From Mycolicibacterium septicum DSM 44393 (GTDB lineage: Bacteria; Actinomycetota; Actinomycetes; Mycobacteriales; Mycobacteriaceae), in the NCBI RefSeq assembly GCF_000455325.1, contig NZ_HG322952.1:777552-841551 (forward strand): a DNA stretch of 64,000 nt. The letters run 5' to 3'. Of this stretch, positions 33,913-42,363 are shown piece by piece; position 1 is the first letter of the stretch; every line of letters starts with the position of its first letter. The notes below the pieces were generated by a model that worked only from the letters and a program-made list of their open reading frames with translations, was not told where the DNA came from and searched no databases. A program made the position numbers and the translations under genes.

Positions 33913-35465
33913 TCGCCCAGCACCGCCTTGGCGGCGTTGTAGCCCGGGATGAACGTGATACCCGGACCGCCGTGACAACCGGCGCTGCCCAGATAGAGCC
34001 CGTCAATGGGAATCGGTTGACCGACATATCCTCTGGGGCCGGGACGGTTGGGGCCCATCTGCTCGGGATGGATCAGGCCGTGGCAGTAGTCGCCGCCCGG
34101 TGCACCGAACATGGTTCCCATGTGGCGCGGGGTGAATGTGGTGTGGCGGATGATCCGGCGCTCGAAATCCGGTGCCAGCCTGGCGATCTTCTCGATGACA
34201 CGCCGGCCCATCTCGGCCTTGAGCTCGCCGTACCCGGTTGCCGACTCCTCGACCGGGAACCACAGCGCGAACGCCGAGGCGGCGTGCTTGCCTGCCGGGG
34301 CCAACGTGGAATCGTGGGCCGACGGGATCTGGAAGGCGATCGCAGGATCTGCGGGCACGATCCCGTGGCGGGCATCCTGCCATTGCTGCTGGAGCTCTTC
34401 GGGAGTACTGAAAAGGCCGATGGCCGCCTGCATTTCAGGATCGTTGAGCATCTCGTAGGGAGCCTCGAACGTGGGGGCTCCGTCGAGGGCGAAATGCATC
34501 TGCAGGTAGCTGCCGCGGTGGTCGATGCGGGTGAACCGTTCACGCGCCTCGGCCGGCAGCGCCTCGGGATCGATCAGCTTGGTGACCGTGGTGTCCGGGG
34601 CGATCGCCGACACCACGACGGGCGCGGTGATCGTCGTGCCGTCCTCCAGCCGCACTCCGGTGATCCGGCCGCCGTCGACCGATATGCGATCGACACTGCT
34701 GCGCAGGCGTAGCTCACCACCAGCGTCAGTGAGCATGGTGTGCAGGTGTTCGGTCAGGGCGCCGATCCCGCCGACCAGCTTCTTCATCAGCATGGCGTTC
34801 TCGTCGGGCACCGCCAGCCCATAGGCGAGGGCCGCTGCGCTGCCCGGCGTCTCGGGCCCGCGGTAGGTGGTGTTGATCGCAAGGAAGGCCAGCATGCCGC
34901 GCAGGGCACCGTGCTTGTCCCGGTCCGGCAGATACCTGTCCAGGACATCGCTGACCGATCCGAACAGCAGGTCATCGATCGCTGCGCGCTCGGATTCCGT
35001 TGTGGCGCACGCATACATCTCGTCCAGTGTGCGGGGCGGGCGCCCCGCGTCGAATCGGCCCAGCGCCCGGGTGGGCGCCAGGCTCCATGCCATCAAGCCG
35101 GCCATCCCGGCCACCGCGTCGGCACCGTGGACCTCACCGAGGTGGCCGAGCATTTTCATCGGGTCGGCGTAGTAGACGACCGGCGGGTCACCGATTCCGC
35201 GCAGCGACACCGACATGACCCCCAGGTCCACCGTCGGCAAGGTGTCCAGCCCGAGTTCGGTGCTGACCACCGCCGAGGTGGGGAACTGCAGCGACCCGGC
35301 GATCTCGAACCGGTAGCCGTCGAACAGCTCGACCGTGGAGGCCATGCCCCCGGCGTACCGCTTGGCTTCCAGGCACAGGGTGCGCATTCCCGCCCGCGCC
35401 AACAGGGCCGCAGCGGCCAGCCCGTTGTGCCCGGCGCCGATCACGATTGCGTCGTAGTCCGCCAT
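33909..35465 (-). CDS. CrtI/phytoene-desaturase-like FAD oxidoreductase
   Basis: This 518-residue flavoprotein has the dinucleotide motif VIGAGHNGLAAAALLARAG at the N-terminus and a C-terminal GLYLGSAGCHGGPGITFIPGYNAA motif, the standard FAD pair of the phytoene desaturase/amine oxidase group. Members desaturate or isomerise isoprenoids and related lipids. No carotenoid genes flank it. Its start is 22 bp from a 32-bp inverted repeat that matches the operator beside the TetR gene at 35539. Confidence 0.9.
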   Translation of the reverse strand: MADYDAIVIGAGHNGLAAAALLARAGMRTLCLEAKRYAGGMASTVELFDGYRFEIAGSLQFPTSAVVSTELGLDTLPTVDLGVMSVSLRGIGDPPVVYYADPMKMLGHLGEVHGADAVAGMAGLMAWSLAPTRALGRFDAGRPPRTLDEMYACATTESERAAIDDLLFGSVSDVLDRYLPDRDKHGALRGMLAFLAINTTYRGPETPGSAAALAYGLAVPDENAMLMKKLVGGIGALTEHLHTMLTDAGGELRLRSSVDRISVDGGRITGVRLEDGTTITAPVVVSAIAPDTTVTKLIDPEALPAEARERFTRIDHRGSYLQMHFALDGAPTFEAPYEMLNDPEMQAAIGLFSTPEELQQQWQDARHGIVPADPAIAFQIPSAHDSTLAPAGKHAASAFALWFPVEESATGYGELKAEMGRRVIEKIARLAPDFERRIIRHTTFTPRHMGTMFGAPGGDYCHGLIHPEQMGPNRPGPRGYVGQPIPIDGLYLGSAGCHGGPGITFIPGYNAAKAVLGD

Positions 35466-35486
35466 CGATCGAGGCTGACACCGCAC

Positions 35487-35518
35487 CCGATGTTTTGTCA
35501 ATAATGACAAAACATCGG
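35487..35518. promoter_or_regulatory. TetR operator upstream of the CrtI-like gene
   Basis: A 14-bp perfect inverted repeat (35487-35500 with 35505-35518, 4-bp spacer ATAA). The core TTTTGTCAATAATGACAAAA shares TGTCAATAWTGACA with the site at 36192-36205. It overlaps the promoter of the FAD oxidoreductase. Confidence 0.75.
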
Positions 35519-35538
35519 AGGTCGGTTGACCCAGGTCG

Positions 35539-36144
35539 TCAATCCAGACCGGTTCGCAGCGCTTCCAGCCCGGCCCGGCACATCCGCGCCAGTTCGGGCA
35601 GTGAACGTTCCCCGGCCTCGTCGCCGACCATCCACAACTCCATGGCGCCGAACACCGCGGCCGCGACAGCTCTTGCCGTCACCACGATCCGTAGCCGGTC
35701 GTCCCCCTGCGGCACCTGACCCCGGCGTGCCACCAGCAGTTCGGCCACCGCGTCGGCGAAGTCGGATTCCACCTGGCGGATGTGCCGCACGATCCGGTCG
35801 GGGTCGAGTTCGACCGCGCGCATGCTGGCGATCTTGGTCACCGCGTCGACGTCGTACGGGAACGCCAGGACCGCGGACTGCACCGAGTCGAGGATCGATT
35901 CGGTCGCCGGACGCTCGGCCAGCGCGGCTCGGAACCAGTGCAGACCCGCGTCGTAATCGGCGAACAGCAGATCGTGCTTGGACGTGAAGTGCCGGTAGAA
36001 GGTCCGCAGGGACACGCCGGCGTCCGCCGCGATCTGCTCGGCCGAGGTGTCCTCGACGCCCTGGGCGAGGAACCGCACCAATGCGGCCTGCCGCAGCGCC
36101 TCGCGCGTGCGCTCACTGCGCGCGGTCTGCGCGGGCCTGACCAT
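35539..36144 (-). CDS. TetR-family regulator
   Basis: This 201-residue TetR repressor has its HTH at about residues 15-60 (ALVRFLAQGVEDTSAEQIAADAGVSLRTFYRHFTSKHDL). It lies upstream of the CrtI-like gene on the same strand and is divergent from the DUF2834 gene. Both gaps carry the same palindrome, so it most likely regulates itself, the DUF2834 protein and the CrtI-like enzyme. Confidence 0.92.
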   Translation of the reverse strand: MVRPAQTARSERTREALRQAALVRFLAQGVEDTSAEQIAADAGVSLRTFYRHFTSKHDLLFADYDAGLHWFRAALAERPATESILDSVQSAVLAFPYDVDAVTKIASMRAVELDPDRIVRHIRQVESDFADAVAELLVARRGQVPQGDDRLRIVVTARAVAAAVFGAMELWMVGDEAGERSLPELARMCRAGLEALRTGLD

Positions 36145-36191
36145 GACAGTGAAATTACCGCACGGCCGATCGATCCTCGGGACGCACGGAA

Positions 36192-36205
36192 TGTCAATAT
36201 TGACA
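36192..36205. promoter_or_regulatory. Second copy of the same TetR operator
   Basis: TGTCAATATTGACA is a perfect 14-bp palindrome in the gap between the TetR gene and the DUF2834 gene. Right flank AAAACT continues the similarity with the operator at 35487-35518. Confidence 0.75.
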
Positions 36206-36234
36206 AAACTTGAGAACGCGAGTGTGCTCACGCC

Positions 36235-36711
36235 ATGGTGTCGATCATCGTTCATGCAGTTCTGGGCGTGGCCGTCGTCGCGCTCGTCATCCGACTCAAC
36301 CCACACGTCTTCTCGCGCCCACCCGGGCCGGCGCTGTCCCGCGTCGAGCTGGCGTACTACCTCGTCGGCCTCGCCTCGATCCCGATCTGCTGGTACTTCA
36401 ACATGCAATTCGTCGCGCAGTACGCCCAACCGGACGGCAACCCGATCTGGGGCCCGGGAAGTTGGCAGGAGTTCATCGCGCTCGGGTACACCAACCCCGC
36501 GGCCGCCTCGGCCAGCGCCGACTACACGATCGCCAATGTCATTCTGCTGCCGCTGTTCACGATCATCGACGGACTGCGCCGCGGCATCCGCCACCCCTGG
36601 TTGTTCTTCGTGGCGAGCCTGTTCACCAGCTTCGCGTTCGCATTCGCCTTCTACTTCGCCACCATCGAACGGCAGCGCCGCCACCAGCAGGCCGAGGTCG
36701 CGGTCAGCTGA
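36235..36711 (+). CDS. DUF2834 membrane protein
   Basis: This 158-residue protein has four hydrophobic segments (about 3-20, 37-58, 97-112, 124-143) and the DUF2834-like layout. Function unknown. It is divergent from the TetR and carries the shared operator upstream. It converges with the SDR gene. Confidence 0.8.
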   Translation: MVSIIVHAVLGVAVVALVIRLNPHVFSRPPGPALSRVELAYYLVGLASIPICWYFNMQFVAQYAQPDGNPIWGPGSWQEFIALGYTNPAAASASADYTIANVILLPLFTIIDGLRRGIRHPWLFFVASLFTSFAFAFAFYFATIERQRRHQQAEVAVS

Positions 36712-36727
36712 CGGACCAGGTTGCGTG

Positions 36728-37582
36728 CTACCGCGCCGCCTGAGCCTCGGCGCGGCCACGCAACCGGGATTGGGCCCACCCCAGCACGTCGTAGTAGCGC
36801 GTGGGCGCAATACGGGCCAGCATGTCGAATGCGTACGCGTCCGGGCCGATCAGAATCCGGGCCTTACCCGCCTCGACCCCGCGGTGGATGATCTCGGCTG
36901 CCTTGTCGGGCTGGGTCATGGTGATCGCGGCGAACTCCTGGGCCATCTGGTCGTGAGTACGGCCGCGACCTTCGGGATCCTTGCGGAACCGGGCATTGCG
37001 CACGATGTTGGTGTTGATGCCGCCGGGGTGGACATTGACCGCCGTCACCCCGGTTCCGCGCAACTCCTGGCGCAGCGAGTCCGTGAACCCGCGCACTGCG
37101 AACTTGGCTGAACAGTAGGCACTTTGGTTCGGCATGCCGACCAATCCGAACACGCTGGAGGTGTTCACGATGACACCTTCGTCCTGCTCCACCAGGGTCG
37201 GCAGGAATGCCCGGGTGCCGTTGACCACACCGTGAAAGTTGATGTCCCACAACCAATTGTCATCCTCGGGCACAGCATCCAGCACACTGGAGGACACCGC
37301 GACACCGGCGTTGTTGAAGACTGCGCCGATCGGCTGCGGAGCCCAGGCCCCGACCTCACCGGCGAATGCGCGCTGGTCTTCGGCATCGCGCACGTCCAGC
37401 ACTCGGGTCAGCACCGGGCCGGACAGGCCTGCCTCGGTTTCCTTCAAGCCGGTCTCGTCGACATCGGCGATGGCCACGGGGCAGGAATGCGACGACAACC
37501 GCTGCGCCAGAGCACGACCGATACCCGACGCCGCACCGGTGATGACCACGGTGCGGCCGCTGATGGTACGGCGCCTGCTCAT
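36728..37582 (-). CDS. Short-chain dehydrogenase (Rv0851c-like)
   Basis: This 284-residue classical SDR has TGAASGIG (cofactor), NNAG, and the active-site Ser/Tyr/Lys (NTSSVFGLVG and YCSAKFA). The C-terminal extension past residue 230 includes RYYDVLGWAQSRLRGRAEAQ, a helical tail. It corresponds to the Rv0851c position. It is coupled to the hydrolase upstream by an ATGA overlap. Confidence 0.92.
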   Translation of the reverse strand: MSRRRTISGRTVVITGAASGIGRALAQRLSSHSCPVAIADVDETGLKETEAGLSGPVLTRVLDVRDAEDQRAFAGEVGAWAPQPIGAVFNNAGVAVSSSVLDAVPEDDNWLWDINFHGVVNGTRAFLPTLVEQDEGVIVNTSSVFGLVGMPNQSAYCSAKFAVRGFTDSLRQELRGTGVTAVNVHPGGINTNIVRNARFRKDPEGRGRTHDQMAQEFAAITMTQPDKAAEIIHRGVEAGKARILIGPDAYAFDMLARIAPTRYYDVLGWAQSRLRGRAEAQAAR

Positions 37583-38499
37583 TGCTGCTCCTTCAGTTCG
37601 GTGTCGATGACACGGGTCGAGGCTGCGTGCCGGGTGATCAGGTCCAGCAGTCCGTCCCATGCTCCGGCGGGCAGATCGTGGCCCATGCCGGCAATGGTCT
37701 CCAGCCGGGCGCCGGGGATGGCCCGCGCGGTGGCGGCACCGCCGCTGGGGTTGACCATGCGATCGCGGTCGCCGTGGATCACCAGCGTCGGCACGTCGAT
37801 CTGGCCCAGTTCGACGGTGCGGTCCCCCGAGGCGAAGATCCCTGCCAGCTGCCGCGCCACCCCGGTCGGCCTGGGATCGCGATTCCAGGCGACCCCGGAT
37901 TTCTCGCGGACCCAGGCCTCGTCGAACGGGTATCCGTGAGAGCCGATATGGCGGAACATCTTCACGTCGGCGTCCATCGCCTCGGCGCGCGACCGCGGTG
38001 GTTTCGCGGTGGCCATCCGCCACCACGTCGACGGGGCCGGCCTGCCGATCCGCGGCGCACCGGTGTTGGACATGATCGAGGTCAGCGTCGCGACGCGGCC
38101 CGGATGGCGGGCGGTGACAGTCTGGGCGATCATCCCGCCCATCGACACCCCGACCAGGTGCGCCCGGTCATGGCCGAGCGCGTCCAGCAGCCCCACGGTG
38201 TCACGCGCCATGTCCCCGAGGTGGTACTGGTCGGCGTGGCTGCCGCCCCGCAGGATCGCGAGCGGGCCCGGCGGCGGGAACGGCATGTGGGTGGACCGCC
38301 CCACATCGCGGTTGTCGAACCGGGTGACACGGTAGCCACGGTCGGCCAGGCCGGTGACGAGCCCGTCCGGCCAGGAGTGCAACTGCTGCCCGAGGCCGGC
38401 GATCAGCACGACCGGCGGATCACCGGGATCACCGAACTGCTCGTAGCACAACCGGATTCCGCGGCCGACGTCCACCACACTCTGTTTGGCCTGTGCCAT
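37579..38499 (-). CDS. Alpha/beta hydrolase (LipG-like)
   Basis: This 306-residue hydrolase has the nucleophile elbow GVSMGG (Ser119), the oxyanion region LIAGLGQQLHSWP, and a C-terminal catalytic GMGHDLP histidine. The overall sequence is similar to mycobacterial LipG (Rv0646c). It is translationally coupled to the SDR gene. Upstream lies a GGTAC-repeat dyad, and upstream of that the TetR gene; the three probably form a regulated unit. ATG 38499 is chosen over an upstream in-frame start. Confidence 0.9.
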   Translation of the reverse strand: MAQAKQSVVDVGRGIRLCYEQFGDPGDPPVVLIAGLGQQLHSWPDGLVTGLADRGYRVTRFDNRDVGRSTHMPFPPPGPLAILRGGSHADQYHLGDMARDTVGLLDALGHDRAHLVGVSMGGMIAQTVTARHPGRVATLTSIMSNTGAPRIGRPAPSTWWRMATAKPPRSRAEAMDADVKMFRHIGSHGYPFDEAWVREKSGVAWNRDPRPTGVARQLAGIFASGDRTVELGQIDVPTLVIHGDRDRMVNPSGGAATARAIPGARLETIAGMGHDLPAGAWDGLLDLITRHAASTRVIDTELKEQQ

Positions 38500-38511
38500 A
38501 TCCACCCCTAA

Positions 38512-38553
38512 CTGGTACCCAGCGGTACCGATTACGGTACTGCGCGGTACCAG
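38512..38553. promoter_or_regulatory. 42-bp dyad of four GGTAC sites
   Basis: GGTAC occurs at 38514, 38524, 38536 and 38546 (spacings 10, 12, 10). The outer ends CTGGTACC and GGTACCAG are exact inverted repeats, and the whole is symmetric about 38532. It sits between the TetR gene and the hydrolase start, so it is a probable TetR operator. Confidence 0.6.
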
Positions 38554-38582
38554 CCGGGGCAAGTGGGAGGGCTCCGCCGGTG

Positions 38583-39182
38583 TCAGGCCCGGGGTTCCAG
38601 TAGTGCGGTGCAGGCCAGCACCGCATCCTCGGTGACCTCCCCCACCTGGTCGCCGCTCTCCACGGTGATCGCGATGAGTTCCCGCAACCCGCCGAGCAGC
38701 ATGATGCTGCGACGCCGCGAGATCGACACCCCGGCCGAGCGGAACACTTCGCTTTGCGTCAGGGCCTGCACCATCGCGATGAAGTTCTCCATCGACTCCC
38801 GCTGAAGCGCCCGCGCCGCGGTACCCAGCGTCGGGAGATCGCGGATCCAGGCCAGCATCAACTCGGGGTGGGCCTCATAGGAGGCGATCCACGCCTCGAC
38901 CGCCTGGCGGACCTGATCCCGCCAGGGAACATTCCGGTCGACGCCGCGGGCAACCTCACGCACATGCTTGGTATTCACACTGGTCAGCAGCGCGACAAAG
39001 CAATCCTCGCGGCTCGCGAAGTGTTCGTAGAAGGTGCGGCGGGACGTCTTGGCCCGCCGCACGATGTCGGCGACCGTGGTGTTCTGATAACCGTCTTCGA
39101 CGATCGATTCGTTCATGGCTTCGAGCAGGCGCGAACGGAACGCGCTCTTGTCGGCCTCAACCGACGTCGTGGGACTGTTCAT
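38583..39182 (-). CDS. TetR-family regulator of the hydrolase/SDR group
   Basis: This 199-residue TetR-type protein has an HTH at about residues 18-62 (EDGYQNTTVADIVRRAKTSRRTFYEHFASRED) and a helical C-terminal ligand domain. It is the first gene of the minus-strand hydrolase/SDR unit. Its target is probably the GGTAC dyad just downstream of its own coding region. Confidence 0.92.
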   Translation of the reverse strand: MNSPTTSVEADKSAFRSRLLEAMNESIVEDGYQNTTVADIVRRAKTSRRTFYEHFASREDCFVALLTSVNTKHVREVARGVDRNVPWRDQVRQAVEAWIASYEAHPELMLAWIRDLPTLGTAARALQRESMENFIAMVQALTQSEVFRSAGVSISRRRSIMLLGGLRELIAITVESGDQVGEVTEDAVLACTALLEPRA

Positions 39183-39206
39183 CTCGGGCTGTCATCGTAA
39201 TGCCGA

Positions 39207-39449
39207 TCAGCGGCGCACGGTTGGGCTGTGCCCGACGACCGATCGCGCGCCCGGGTTGGCGGCCGGGGGACGGTTCTGCCGGAAACTCAAGCAGACGCCG
39301 AGGTTGCCGCCCACGCACGGCACCCCGTTGACCGTGGGAACCGGACCGCCGGACCGATTCCCGGTCGGGTCGAGGGCCGCCGGCTCGGCGTTCACCGACG
39401 GTGCGAACACCACCGCCACTGCGCAGAGACCGATCACCATCCGGCGCAT
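39207..39449 (-). CDS. Small secreted protein
   Basis: This 80-residue protein has a Sec signal peptide (MRRMVIGLCAVAVVFAPSVNA) with cleavage near residue 21. The mature part is short, with one cysteine pair (PCVGG...GVCLS). Function unknown. Confidence 0.65.
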   Translation of the reverse strand: MRRMVIGLCAVAVVFAPSVNAEPAALDPTGNRSGGPVPTVNGVPCVGGNLGVCLSFRQNRPPAANPGARSVVGHSPTVRR

Positions 39450-39471
39450 ACCGGCAGCGTAACGCCGGCGG

Positions 39472-40041
39472 TCAGCCGATCGGCGTCAATGGGCTGAGCA
39501 CATCACGCACGAATTGGGCGATGTTCACCGACGGATTGCCGTCAGGGAAGCTCACTGTGGCCAGCACGGTGCCACCGGCATCGGCGAAGTTCTGGTCGGC
39601 GCGGCCCTGATGCGTCGAGGACGTCACCACGATGATGCCCGTGGCACCCGCCTTCTTCGCCAGCGGAACCGAGAACTGCGCGTTCTGCACGGTGCTGTTG
39701 GCCCGGTCCTCCACGATGATGCGGCTGGCCGGAAGGCCAAGCATGACAAGCAGATTGCGCATCTGTGCGGCCTCGGTCTGACCGTTCTGCGGGTTGCCAC
39801 CGGTGACGATGACGGGAGCCTGCGGAAACGCCTGAGCGATCGCCAGGCCGGTGAGGACGCGGTGATACAGGATGGCCCGCATCGAGCCGTCGGGCTTCAG
39901 CCCGTAGCCGAGGATGACGATGGCGGGTTCGGTGAAATCCTTGCCCGCCACGGGTGGGACTGCGTGTGCCGTCACCGGGCTGACGGTCAAGGTCAGTACG
40001 CACGCCAGCGCAATGACGAGAATCCTCAGCCAATTGCGCAT
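39472..40041 (-). CDS. DUF218 / YdcF-SanA-like envelope protein
   Basis: This 189-residue protein has an N-terminal signal/anchor and a DUF218 domain: IVILGYGLKPDGSMRAILYHRVLTGLAIA, then VIVTGGNPQNGQTEAAQMR, and IIVEDRANSTVQNAQFS. The family (SanA, ElyC, YdcF) is linked to cell-envelope integrity. ATG 40041 precedes a typical signal sequence. The biochemical role is unknown. Confidence 0.85.
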   Translation of the reverse strand: MRNWLRILVIALACVLTLTVSPVTAHAVPPVAGKDFTEPAIVILGYGLKPDGSMRAILYHRVLTGLAIAQAFPQAPVIVTGGNPQNGQTEAAQMRNLLVMLGLPASRIIVEDRANSTVQNAQFSVPLAKKAGATGIIVVTSSTHQGRADQNFADAGGTVLATVSFPDGNPSVNIAQFVRDVLSPLTPIG

Positions 40042-40123
40042 CTCACCCCTAACGACTGCGACGCTTGTGAAGGTCGTGGCCAATGGGGTCGATGTTACCG
40101 ATCTGGCGGATGTGGCGTCGGTG

Positions 40124-40807
40124 TCAGCCGGGCACGGTACTCACATACACCGTCTCGGGCCGGGTCACCGCCGCCACCTTGCCACCCGGCACCAGCACCG
40201 TCGTCCGCGACCGACGGCGGCGCACCGCCTCGGCAGTGGGTGCTTGCTCGGGGTCCCGCCCAGCCAGGTGGTGCAACAGCCGCAAGGTGGACCACAGCCC
40301 AGCCCCGGTGATCCCCCGCTCAGGGTCGACCGACACCAGCGCACGAGCCACCGCGCGGTCGGTGAACAACCCATCGAACGCCCGACCCGCAGCTGCGGCG
40401 AGCATCGGACCGTGGCCGAACGGCATCGTCGCCGGGATGGGGTCTTCGGCCCGAACCAGCACTGCGTCCGCATCGGGCTCAGGAGTGTGCACCCGAGCCA
40501 GACACACCAGCGACACGGTGTGACCGCGCTCGTCGCGGCCGGGATCGGAGACGACGGTGATCGGGAAAGGCTCAGTGCCGCTGAGCACCTGGGCATGCGC
40601 ACGCTCGGCGGCGATCCACGTGGCCGTCTGCGCGACCGTCTGTCCCCGGGCCGGATCCATCACCGCGCCGGGCAGCGACAGCTGCCCGGCGTGGGGGTCA
40701 CGTTCACGGCGGTAGAGCACCAGGGCCGGGTCGTCTGGATCGTCGGTGATCGCCACGAGGTCCACCGACAGCCACATGCGCTGATCGTCTGCGGGTTCGG
40801 CGGGCAC
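40124..40807 (-). CDS. NrtR-like regulator (Nudix-related)
   Basis: This 227-residue protein has a Nudix-fold N-terminal half in which the Nudix box (GX5EX7REUXEEXGU) is degenerate (PGAVMDPARGQTVAQTATWIAAERAHAQ), with the catalytic REUXEE absent. It ends in a C-terminal region of the size of a winged helix. This is the build of NrtR, which represses NAD-synthesis genes and senses ADP-ribose. It is the last gene of the NAD-salvage operon, 12 bp after nadV. GTG 40807 start. Confidence 0.7.
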   Translation of the reverse strand: MPAEPADDQRMWLSVDLVAITDDPDDPALVLYRRERDPHAGQLSLPGAVMDPARGQTVAQTATWIAAERAHAQVLSGTEPFPITVVSDPGRDERGHTVSLVCLARVHTPEPDADAVLVRAEDPIPATMPFGHGPMLAAAAGRAFDGLFTDRAVARALVSVDPERGITGAGLWSTLRLLHHLAGRDPEQAPTAEAVRRRRSRTTVLVPGGKVAAVTRPETVYVSTVPG

Positions 40808-40819
40808 GATCCAACTCTG

Positions 40820-42361
40820 TCACGCCGCGTCCTCTCGTCGGGCCTTCGCCGCCAGGAACCGCGCCCAGCCGGCGCGAAGCTCGGCGCGCACTCCGGCGAA
40901 TGTCGCGGCACCAACGAACCTGCCGTCCTCGAAGACCGTGCGCAACCGTGAGTTGGCCTCCTGGTCGGCGGTGGCCTGCTGCGTCAGCTCCAGTGAGCCG
41001 TCCATGCCGCCCAGCACCGCGAGCCGGCCGCGCGCCGAACGCTTGGTGCCCGAGTCTGTGACCGGGTCCTTGAAGATGTCGCGGCCCCGACCGTCGACCT
41101 GCACCCACGTCGCCTTGACCGCCAGGGAGAAGGTGTCCCGGGTGACGAACTGGTATGTGTACGAACCGAATCCGAATACCGGAACCGTGGACACATAACC
41201 CTGCCGCATCAGGTTCATGGTGATCGCGTCAGCTCGCTCGAAGTTGATCGAGTCGCCGTAGATCACGCCGACGTGCGGGTCCAGCTCGCGGTAACCGGCG
41301 GCGTTCTCGGTGGTTCCGAATGTCTCGGCCAGCAGGTTCACCACACCCCTGCGTTGCGGGCTGCCGGCCGGGGCCTGCGGGTCGCCGCACAGGATCAGCT
41401 CGGGATCACCAGAGTCAGGGCGGATCACCAGCTTTCCGTCACGCGCCATGATCGTGTCCTTGAGCGCGGGCAGGAACTCCGTCATCACCTGCCATAGATC
41501 CCAGCTGTCGCTGACCACCGAGACGATCCCCGACGGGTACAGATCCAGCAGCCGCTCGAACGTGGCCAGCTCCCCCTCGGGCCCGTTCGCCGTCATCACC
41601 GAGTGCTCGGTGGCAGGGACGGATCCGCCCAGCACGGTCCCCTCGGGCGATCCGGGGTAGAACCGGTCGATCCAACCCAGCGCTGACAGCGAGTCGGTTC
41701 CGGTGAAACTCAACAGGTGCGCGGCACCGCTGACCGACGCTGCACCCATGCCCGCCATGCCGCGGGCCGAGAAATCGTGGCCCTGCCAGTTGACGGCGGC
41801 TGGGTCGGCGCCGGAGGCTTCGGCGCGCTCGTCGAGCAGGCACCGGTTGCGCCAGGCCGTGGTGGCCGAGGTGATGGGCTGCCACAACGCGGCCGACAGA
41901 TCGGTCTCGATGTAGTTGGTCAGCCAGAAGAACCGAGGCTCGGTGTTCTCCACCGTCAGGTACGGGATCCCCAGCGGGGTGACCGTCCCCTCCGGCAGCG
42001 CCCGGAACCGCAGCGGCAGCCGGCCGTAGCCGTGCAGCTGCCGGATGTGTTCGGAGCCAACGTTGTTCGGCCCCAGAATGTCGGCGACCCGCTCCTCGTA
42101 GGCCCGGCACACCTCGTCGATGTCGGCGTCGAAGAATGCCTGCCAGCGGACCGCGAGATCGGCCAGGTACGCCTGCAGCCCGAAGAACACCGTCCAGTCG
42201 ACACCCGCCACCCGGCTGCCGCGCGCGGTCAGGTTGGAGTACACGACCTCGGTGCGGTCCGGGTACTGCCTGCGGTGATCGAGCTTGTACGCGTCGGTCT
42301 CCATCAGCACCGTCAGCGCATCCAGGGCCGTGCGGGTGTAGTCGCAGGGGTCGAAGCTCAT
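40820..42361 (-). CDS. nadV: Nicotinamide phosphoribosyltransferase (NadV/NAMPT-type)
   Basis: This 513-residue PRTase joins nicotinamide with PRPP to give NMN. NAMPT-type motifs are DAYKLDHRRQYP near the N-terminus, the catalytic histidine in VPATEHSVM, RPDSGDPELILCG and GDSINFERADAITMNLM. It lies 2 bp after the PRPP-synthetase-like gene, so substrate supply and use are encoded together. The M. tuberculosis route uses PncA/PncB instead; a NadV route is an accessory option. Confidence 0.93.
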   Translation of the reverse strand: MSFDPCDYTRTALDALTVLMETDAYKLDHRRQYPDRTEVVYSNLTARGSRVAGVDWTVFFGLQAYLADLAVRWQAFFDADIDEVCRAYEERVADILGPNNVGSEHIRQLHGYGRLPLRFRALPEGTVTPLGIPYLTVENTEPRFFWLTNYIETDLSAALWQPITSATTAWRNRCLLDERAEASGADPAAVNWQGHDFSARGMAGMGAASVSGAAHLLSFTGTDSLSALGWIDRFYPGSPEGTVLGGSVPATEHSVMTANGPEGELATFERLLDLYPSGIVSVVSDSWDLWQVMTEFLPALKDTIMARDGKLVIRPDSGDPELILCGDPQAPAGSPQRRGVVNLLAETFGTTENAAGYRELDPHVGVIYGDSINFERADAITMNLMRQGYVSTVPVFGFGSYTYQFVTRDTFSLAVKATWVQVDGRGRDIFKDPVTDSGTKRSARGRLAVLGGMDGSLELTQQATADQEANSRLRTVFEDGRFVGAATFAGVRAELRAGWARFLAAKARREDAA

Positions 42362-42363
42362 GA

